A model generated the notes under the pieces. The model did not search any database. It was not told where the DNA came from and worked only from the letters and a program-made list of their open reading frames with translations. Of a DNA stretch of 64,000 nucleotides, positions 56,512 through 64,000 are shown one piece after another (within the stretch, counting starts at the first letter, position 1; every line of letters begins with the position of its first letter). Source of the DNA: Tuctoria greenei (lineage: Eukaryota > Streptophyta > Magnoliopsida > Poales > Poaceae); the NCBI GenBank assembly GCA_036927565.1, contig JAYESD010000007.1, positions 127,198,230 to 127,262,229 on the forward strand, written 5' to 3'. A program made the position numbers and the translations under genes.

Positions 56512-59500
56512 TCAAGAGGCGCAGTCTGCATTTGTAGCTGATGGCTCTGGTGATGGCAAGGCAGAGGACTACAAGCAGGTACATAAATCAGTTTGTAATG
56601 ATCAAATGACTATGAAACTGGGCGTTTAACAATTAAGGATACTCACCTTAAGTGGACTTTGTACTCGTGTGTAGCCTGGAACAATTTCCATCTGTCGCTC
56701 TACATTTGGAGTGGAGGCTGCCACACACGCAGATAGACAACACAACGTGCAATGAATAGTGAGGATAAAGCAAAATATCTATATCGGGCAGTGGTAGTCT
56801 GCATCTCACTTAATAATCTGTTTTGTGGGTGATGTGTCCAAGGATAATATGTCAAGCAGTCAAGGTCCACCAGGAATTGTGGTTGAGCAACAACATGGAT
56901 GGACTCTAGGTGGATCTTCGAACAGTGCAGAAAGGTTACTCAGAAGTTGAGTTGCATGAAAGGAATATGAATTATGACATGGTGTTACGGATAGTAGTGG
57001 GCCACACTGGCCGTAGGTATTAGAAGCCTACTAGTATTAGGGTTTAGGTGAGTCCCTTCTAAGGACAAGCAAGAATAATAGATGAAATACCAGTTTTCAT
57101 AACAATTTGGTATCGGATACCTCACAACGGATAGCTCCATGGCCGCCGCTGTACAAGATCATGTGGTCCTCAGCATCACTATTCATGCCAAGCTGGATCG
57201 CATCTTAGCGCTACTTGACAATAAAGAGCAACGTTATCTTGAGTAGGAATCTAGATTTGCCGCTGCACTCGTCCTAGATCAGTTACTCACGACGCCGATC
57301 TCCCCACCACAATCCGCCTCCGCGCGAGCTCCGCATCCGGTTGCCGAACTACTCCAGGCGTGCCTCGCTCCAAGGTTCGTCTTCCGTTTGAGCGATTTTT
57401 GCCGGATTCGGTGTTCTCCATCGAGATTCACCCGATTCACTACCAAATCTGTTGATCTTGACTGAAGGCACTTCAATCCACCCCGCGCGCGCATCCTCTG
57501 ATGGTGCCTTCCCTGCTCCACAATGGCACAAGGGGTGATGCGACTCGCTCATAGCTGGTGCGACGTCGGTGAATCAGCACGAGACCAACAAACCTCTAGG
57601 CGGAAGGGTACTCAACGGTTGAACTGAAGAGCGATTTGGAGCAGGTCGAGCACATCGGCCACTGTGATCGCGTCCTAATCGGCCTCGGCGTCCAGTGGAC
57701 CACGAACCGCCGCCCGCCCGCCCGCCCAGCAGCGTGCCCCATGCCTCAACTCCCACCTCGCCAATGCCGACGTCGTCACGGAGAAGCTGGGCCACATCCC
57801 TCATTCGAGAACCACGCAAATTGCAGCCAAATCGCGTCGGATTTAGCTTGCTTCGACAATGCCTCGACCGCCTCTTGCTTCCTCTATTGTAGCCGTTCGT
57901 GCTGAGCGCACCTGCGACAAGGAGCTTCGCCCCCGAGCCTGCGCCGGTCAGACTTGTCACGCACTGCAACAGCCTCCGCCCACTTGACGCCAACTTGTCC
58001 TGAATCCGCATTGCCGATCTCTGCCCGTGGAAATGGTCGCTTCTGTCACACCGATAGTTCCAGTTTCGGTACCATTAGCATTACCTCAGCTGATGGAACA
58101 AGACTCGGTTGTCTCAAGTTCTAACTCTGGAGAAGCACCAACGGTGATGTCTGAAGCCATGCCCCCCTATGTTTATCCCATGATGGTTCCTCCGTACTAC
58201 AATCCTGCATGTGTTCCAGTACCATATTATAGTTATGTTCCTGTTCTTCATAGGCCAACAGGTGCTGAGGTCCTCAAGGTGTTTTGACCGCTGGCAAAGC
58301 ATTCTAGAAAACTCATGGTGACAGCTGACAGAGGATATGCCGGGCACAGTAAAACAGAAGCCTGCACCGTTCCTGAATAATCCTATTAGATAGGGTACGA
58401 GTACGATTAAATTCTCAGATCAAGATGTAAAAGGAATGATTTTGAGTCATTTTTTATGTTAGTCATGTAGTCGAGTCATGTAATCCAACAATCCATCTTG
58501 ACCGCAGCTCGAGGACGCGCTGCTCAAAAAGGAGGGATGAAATGTTATGGATAGTAGTGAGTCTCATGGGCTGTGGTATTAGAAGTCCACTAAGGTTAGG
58601 GTTTAGGTGAGTCCCCTCTATATGATGAGGGTAAGGGTGTACTCTAGAGGACAAGCTAGAATAATAGATGAATTACCCAGTTTCATAACACATGGACTTC
58701 CATCTTTGAGCTAAATTCAATGACAGTTCTGCCCCTGAAACTTATATGAACTAGATATCAAGCTCGTTGAAAGAGGAGTTACCTGCTTCATCAGCTGCAG
58801 TTATCAAGGTATGCCCATTGGCTGGACAGCATTGTGTACCTGGAATGCTGTCGATTTTTTCATGTGGCATTGAAAGCATGTTAAATGCTACAAAAGGTCA
58901 GCTTCTTTATCCAAACACTAAATTCTCAAAGGAAATGCTCACCTTTCAAGCTGCTCTTCATTCACATCTTGTACATTTTGACTTTCACAAACCCGTGAAA
59001 AGCTTTTCATTCCCTATACAATTAGAAGATCAAACAAAAATGGCTCGATTAAACAAATTTATTTGCATGATTAAAAATTAAGTTAAGAGTGAATACTCTT
59101 ATAATGCAAGATTGACTATAAAAACAGTAAAAAACCCAATTGGTGGGGGAAAGACGACCCCCATGGTATTTCACTAAAAGAGCTCAAAACCGGAGCCCGG
59201 CCGATAAAGGTCGTGAAAGCAGGCATTTAAGCTTTGACTCAATTATTTGTATCTTACCTCATGCCCAATACTGCTGAATATATCTTGAAACTTCCGTAAA
59301 GCAGTTTCCATGTTATGAAGCTCCATATGCATTGTCTGCACAAAGAAGAAATGGCGCTCAATTGAAGCATCAGAGGCAAATGTAAAGTTGCAGTATCATT
59401 AATAGATAACCTGTTTCTCTGATGTTAATCTATCAATAATTTCATCCTTTGCCAGTAAAGCTTTCTTAAGGTGACTATCATTAAAGAGAACAGCCAAGTT

Positions 59501-61579
59501 GATGTCTTGATGATACTGATACAAATGAAGATTGAATATATGCAAATGCATTTGACTTATTAAATGGATATTTCTTCTAATTGAGGCTGAAATTTGTTGT
59601 TAAGCTTCTCAGCCTCAAGGCGATCCTTTAACTCATATATGATCCTCGCCCTACTCCGGAGCTCAAGCTGGTAACTACTGATTTGGCTTTCCAAGAAGTT
59701 AATTTTCTCTGCAAAAATGAAATATGAGAGTCAATGCAGAATGGAGGATCTTAAAAAGAACCTCAATGTACGTCGAAGCCACTATAATCACATGGAAATC
59801 ACAATGCAATAAAGGAATATCATGCTAAGCAGCCGTACCAACAAAATCTTTCTCAAGCATAGAAATTCTTTGGACCTTGTCTTTTAAGTCAGCCACTGAA
59901 ATAAGTCAATAACAGTTCAAAAGAAACGAGGAAAAGTAAGAATCACAATGAAATGGACTGTTAAGATAACATCGGAATAAGTACGTTTCATTTGAGACCT
60001 ATTCATACCAACATTTTCCTTCTCACTAACTAGACATTGCACGTCATCTAACACTCGTTTCACTGCAGCAACTTCCTTCTCCACCGAGCTAAATAAAACC
60101 AGATGGAAATTCAACTTCTCCGAAATTACAGCGATCTGTTTATCCTTCATCTGGATGGTCCATTGCATAGAACAAGTAGAGTCCTGCCTACGAACATGGT
60201 ATCATGAGGCAAATGTAAGTTTGCTTCTATACATGGGTTAGTTCACAACACAAGCCAAATATCCAATCAAACTAGATAAAAAAATGTTGCATCAGTGAAA
60301 CTGAAATGGTGTTATTACAATTCGTATGCATGAGTGCATCTAGAACATTGCTGATAACCAGTGATAGGCAATGTACATAAAAGCAGATTGCAGCTGTTAA
60401 CTAAAGATTAAAGATTGGTTCAAAAAAAAAAAACTAAAGACTAAAGAGAGAAATACAGCAGTACATCTCTTGCACTATGCTCGTCTTAGAAGGCCTAAAC
60501 AGATAATGATCATAAGAAAATCTTCGGTGAATCAACTGAAAGAGCTACGCATAAATGCCTGAATAACTGGTTACTACAAAGACCAAGGCATGCACAGGGA
60601 CAAAGCAAAACATATAAGATAGATACCTGCCTCATAACATTTTATGAAAGCCTCTCTTGATTGAAGTAGCACCTCCATGCTTTCTTTCAAATTCTTCTCA
60701 TTTTTCTGCAATACCTCGTTCTCATTTTCGAGGCATTTTATCTGTACAGAAACATGTGTGGTGGAATTACAGTATATCAGCAGGATAGATCAAAATGGAG
60801 CATGAAGTATTGGTGAGGATTGGCAATGACTTGTCAAAGATCAAAGGAAAGCATGCATAAGACCAAATGAACTCGGTAGTTTATAAACAGTGTAGCTAGA
60901 TGCAGGCAAAGGAACCGAGTAACCCACAACAACATAGCACAAAAGAGGCAACAGTAACTTCACATGAAACAAGAACCAGCAAGCCGCAAAGTGACAAGGT
61001 GTGAGGGCACGTTCCATGGCAATTTGCTTCTTCCCTAAAGTCTAGCAGCAGCACAATCTAAGGAGGATGCACTCCTTGAGCGGATAAACTGAAATGACAG
61101 GGGTGCGCGAACTGGGACACCCAAAGCGAGGAGACGGAAAAGGGGAGCGAGTGGTGCAGATGATGGTCCAGGGGAGCACTCACTAACCCTGGCCTCGAGC
61201 CTCCGGAGCGCGTCGTCTCGGGCCTCCACCGCCGCGCGCAGCTCCCTACCCTCCCTGCGGCGCTCCTCCTCCGCCTCGTCCCGTCTCTGCGCCGAAACCC
61301 CATAAACGAACGGAACCAACCCTGCGACCATCACCCCGGTAAGCACCTTATAGGGACACGCACCTGAGCGGCGTCACGGAGCTCCTCGCGTGTGGCGCGC
61401 TCCCGCTCCTGCGAAGGGGGAACAAGTCGCAGTTGTGATTATTAGGGGTTTGGGAGATAAAACGAGCCTAGAAGGTTCGAGTAGGGGTGCGGCTGGCTCA
61501 CGCGGAGGATGCGGAGCTCGGAGACGAGGGCGAGGAGCTGCAGTTGCAGCTGCGACAGCGCCGCCACCTCCGCCTCCAT
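56512..61579 (-). CDS. Coiled-coil protein of unknown function (13 exons)
   Basis: Exons in order: 61502-61579, 61364-61408, 61188-61286, 60631-60741, 60009-60183, 59839-59895, 59572-59708, 59411-59515, 59258-59335, 58943-59013, 58783-58847, 56647-56717, 56512-56568. The model stays in frame for 382 residues. It is mostly predicted coiled coil: heptad-rich MEAEVAALSQLQLQLLALVS, RERATREELRDAAQRRDEAE, ISEKL...VEKEVAAVKRVLDDV, KINFLESQISSYQLELRSRA, DEIIDRLTSEKQTMHMELHN. The tail is Ser/Pro-rich (SSALPSPEPSATNADCAS). Two junctions are non-canonical: intron 4 needs a GC donor (GAG|GCAGGT) and intron 7 begins ATATCC and ends CAG. A 1.7-kb TRIM-like element sits in intron 11. I do not recognise a named family; a structural or motor-adaptor role would be a guess. 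Confidence 0.75.
57139..57246 (+). CDS. Short ORF after the TRIM primer site
   Basis: ATG 35 bases after the primer site, reading MAAAVQDHVVLSISIHAKLD and ending after 35 residues. The start resembles gag N-termini of plant retrotransposons; it may be the decayed remnant of one. Confidence 0.35.
   Translation: MAAAVQDHVVLSITIHAKLDRILALLDNKEQRYLE
58030..58287 (+). other. Pro/Tyr/Val-rich ORF inside the TRIM-like element
   Basis: An 85-residue open frame with repeated aromatic/proline motifs (MPPYVYPMMVPPYYNPACVP, then VPYYSYVPVLHRPTG). It does not look like a retrotransposon protein. It could be a captured fragment of a host gene, for example an activation-type region of a transcription factor. 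No intron or promoter is visible. Confidence 0.4.
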
Positions 61580-61959
61580 CCCACGCTGCGCCGCGTCCAG
61601 AGGAGCCGAGCTTCTCCGGTCCCGTCACGCCCGGTGATCCAACAACGGTCGCTTCAGAGAGGCGTTTCCCCTGTGCCGGAGTAGTTTAGGCCTGCTCAAA
61701 TGTTAGGCCGTCCGCTATATGTATAAATTTAAAGGATTTAGAAGAAGATACTGAAAAAATACAAAGATAATAATGTATAAAGTATATTTTATAGTAAACG
61801 AGTGTGGATAGTGTTAGGCTGGCCGACCTGGAAAATAAAGCCTTTCCTTTTTAGAAAATCTGACTCTGAACTCTGAAGATCAGACCAGAGCTTCTTCACC
61901 TTGACTTATTTTTTTCTTTAAGATAAAGGAACAAAAGTTCCAACTTCTACATATCCAAA
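61580..61959. other. Upstream region of the coiled-coil gene
   Basis: GC-rich leader to about 61690, then AT-rich DNA with no TATA box I can place confidently. Confidence 0.35.
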
Positions 61960-62680
61960 GACATGTACATAGCTGTTCAATACAATGAGCAAGTAAGTTC
62001 AAGCAGTTAATTAACTAGCACTATCATAATAAACTAAATAGTAGAGAAAAAACCAAGGCTATGCTTCAATTCTATTCCAAATTCTCATCCAAGTTTCACA
62101 AAAAACTCCACGACGACAGTCTTTAGTAATCATCAACTATTTTCAATACTCAATTTGTAGTACTCTTTATATAACGATGGCCACTATCGAATCCAATAAG
62201 TTGCTTTGAAAATAACCTGCAAAGACGTATTAGATTTAAATTCATTGAACATCATTTCAGTTCTATTCAACCAAATAGCCCAACATATGGCCGCTGCCCC
62301 TAACAAGATCTGTTTTTTAAGTTTTGGCTGAATGCTCTTAAGTCAAGAGTCAAACATAGTTGAAGTATTAGAGAGTAGTTGAATTCCAAAAGTGATATGC
62401 ACAACATTCCAAATGAACCTTAGAGTGGCAGTCAAAGAAAAGGTACTTTTATACTCCAAATTGGAGTTTTGTTAGATACCTCTCCCTGTTGTATTATAAG
62501 CATGTACATAGAGCGAGTTGTGAAGGTGTCACTTTTATGTAGATTCCAAACAAAGGTGTCCTTACTGTTTGTCAAATTAACCGGCAAAATTTTAGACACT
62601 ACATCATACCACAAAATCAAATTTGTGTCAACCAAAGCCCTTTCTAAAAGACACATTAAGAGGTGTAGCACTCATAACAT
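61960..62680 (-). pseudogene. LINE ORF2 C-terminal fragment (zf-RVT region)
   Basis: Minus-strand remnant. The segment at 62432-62671 reads VNLTNSKDTFVWNLHKSDTF and TTRSMYMLIIQQGEV, followed after a stop by LRFIWNVVHITFGIQ and AAAICWAIWLNRTEMMFNEF (about 62200-62430). This is the order found at the 3' end of plant L1 ORF2. Two stops and the missing RT mark it as a dead fragment. Confidence 0.7.
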
Positions 62681-62929
62681 GTGCCACCCTTATTCTTGAG
62701 AACATTTGCCGTTGTACGATGTAACAGCAGCCGAGAAATGATTTACACCACAACATTTTTTAAGCAATTAGCATGTGCACCGTCTTTTCTTTTAAGAAGG
62801 AGAAAAATCCAAGATAAAAAAAATCCAAAAATTACACTATGGCAGTCTGTGATAGAAATAGAGGTGTTTGGATCTTAACCTAGTCACTAATTAATTCGAG
62901 ATTAACATGAACACAGGGGCTAATTTGCA
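62681..62929. other. Intergenic, nothing recognised
   Basis: AT-rich, no supported feature. Confidence 0.35.
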
Positions 62930-63236
62930 ACTTGATTGTGCATCTTTGCTAATACCTCAAGATGAAGAGTAGAGAGTCATCATGGTGTAGGTGTTGAAGT
63001 CGGAGGACCTTCCCCTCACTTTCCACATTGATTGATTGTTATCCTTAGAGTTTGTTAAGGCATCATTAGGTTCATCATCCTCATTAGACACCTAAATGTC
63101 TCCTTATATAGAGTGGTGGGCGAAAGAGGGGCCTCCAATCGAATCGGTTGGGGTGTCCCAATCAAAAACGTGCGGGGAGGGTTGAGTTGGTTACACCCGT
63201 AACCAACTCCTATTCATCAACGTGATCAAACTAACA
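62930..63236 (-). mobile_element. Copia-type LTR edge (minus strand)
   Basis: On the minus strand a polypurine tract (GATAAGGGGGAGAA, about 63236-63250) is followed by TGTTAGTTTGATCACG, the usual PPT plus LTR start. A minus-strand TATA box (CTATATAAGGAG) lies at about 63101-63112. The lower end of the LTR is not defined. No pol was found on the internal side within the window. Confidence 0.5.
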
Positions 63237-63250
63237 TTCTCCCCCTTATC

Positions 63251-64000
63251 ACGAAACTAAGTAACTTAGTAACTCAAAACTGAACTTACATATATTTTAT
63301 TATCCTTGATATAAAGGACACGGCGAATCAAAAACAATCAGTTACATACTGCTTGACCCGCAACCACATTATACCTCACACTTAGAAATATAACTTAATT
63401 CTGAGTTTGGCCCCTGTAACATCTTGAATTTCCACATGCTATCAAATCTGATTTACAAAATAATCACCAATATATGTGCAAACAATAACTAAAAGGAAAT
63501 AATAACATTGGATTTAAAACAAATAAAATAATAATAAGTGAAATAAATAATAAATATACTAAAGGAAAGTAAAGTAAAGATTGACTGGGAAACAGCAACC
63601 CACACCACTTTCTCTGAGCATGAGACCAGTCTGGTACATTTTCTATCTACCCCCTCCCCTTCTCCCAGATTACAGAAAGCACTCCCACACCTTCCTCACA
63701 GCAACAGACACGATTTCTCTCTGTACGAGACCAGCTGACCCTATTTTTCCCATCCACCCCTCATCATTTTCCCCTAACTGCAAAAGCACTGTGCATTAAG
63801 TGCGCTTTGTAACCAACATGTATGGCCACCTCCCAACAGCACATTTTTGCCCTTCACTGACCAACCGGCCTCACCATCCTTTCTTCTTCCTCTAGTCCAA
63901 AACAACACGCTCTTCTCTGTAACCAACATAGCAACATCATCACCTTTAGCACGCTCTGGTAGAAGGAAGCTCGCCTGTTCCCTCTCCTCCTCCACTCCCA
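63251..64000. other. Right edge, no gene recognised
   Basis: AT-rich to about 63570, then a C/T-rich stretch (TCTATCTACCCCCTCCCCTT) that could be the leader or flank of a gene beyond the window, or internal non-coding part of the copia element. No coding content is supported. Confidence 0.3.

Larger units (their letters stand above)
56983..58690 (+). mobile_element. TRIM-like small LTR retrotransposon in intron 11 of the coiled-coil gene
   Basis: 5' LTR 56983-57104 (122 bp) and 3' LTR 58543-58690 (148 bp), both TGTTAYGGATAG...TTTCATAACA. They are flanked by perfect 5-bp duplications CATGG (56978-56982, 58691-58695). A primer site TTTGGTATCGGATACC (from 57106) fits tRNA-Met and a purine-rich tract (AAAAAGGAGGGATGAAA) precedes the 3' LTR. 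The 3' LTR has a 26-bp segment missing from the 5' LTR. The 1.4-kb interior encodes no protease, RT or integrase, so the element is non-autonomous. Opposite in strand to the host gene. Confidence 0.92.

Noticed and set aside
56501..56577. Plus-strand exon-like segment with AG and GT borders (YPLWTQEAQSAF...)
   Set aside because: It is the mirror of the last exon of the minus-strand coiled-coil gene, which continues in phase from twelve upstream exons.
58767..59081. 104-residue plus-strand ORF
   Set aside because: It covers exons 10 and 11 of the coiled-coil gene on the other strand and has no independent support.
1..64000. tRNA, rRNA or organellar insertions
   Set aside because: I saw no cloverleaf-like gene, rRNA stretch or plastid/mitochondrial gene while reading; short or diverged copies could have been missed.

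Overview
This is nuclear DNA from a grass (Poaceae), probably a panicoid relative of sorghum or maize. The evidence is multi-exon plant genes with GT-AG introns and GC-rich first exons, together with grass-type transposons (Athila, Tat, chromovirus, copia, L1 LINE, hAT, Stowaway, Tourist). The species cannot be fixed from the sequence alone.

Layout. Bases 1-23100 are a gene-free block of nested retrotransposons. It holds the 3' end of a Tat-type Ty3/gypsy element with an antisense ORF (1-2191), a truncated minus-strand Athila element (2192-5866), a decayed minus-strand copia element (about 6739-10980), unassigned non-coding remnants, a minus-strand gypsy element whose LTR is split by an Athila solo LTR (13546-17419), an Athila gag scrap, an LTR-like block, and a short non-autonomous gypsy element with two LTRs full of 55-bp repeats (19218-22866). 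A 1.2-kb hAT-like element (23101-24326) ends about 190 bp before the first gene.

Bases 24520-61579 carry five host genes: a protein phosphatase 2A catalytic subunit (+, 11 exons), an ATXR4-like SET-domain protein (-, 8 exons), an IQM-type calmodulin-binding protein (+, 9 coding exons), ribosomal protein eS28 (-), and a coiled-coil protein of unknown function (-, 13 exons). Three genes have a large retroelement in an intron: a 5.8-kb chromovirus in PP2A intron 2, a 6-kb L1 LINE in IQM intron 4, and a 1.7-kb TRIM-like element in the coiled-coil gene. The host exons still join in frame, so the genes look functional despite the insertions. Smaller insertions (hAT MITEs, a SINE, Stowaway and Tourist MITEs) lie in introns and intergenic DNA.

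Bases 61580-64000 hold a LINE fragment, a copia-type LTR edge and DNA I could not assign. The genes do not form a pathway; PP2A, SET methyltransferase and IQM all belong to regulation, and eS28 to translation. The most useful observations are the datable nested insertions with exact target-site duplications, the TRIM-like element with an unexplained internal ORF, and two non-canonical introns inferred in the coiled-coil gene.
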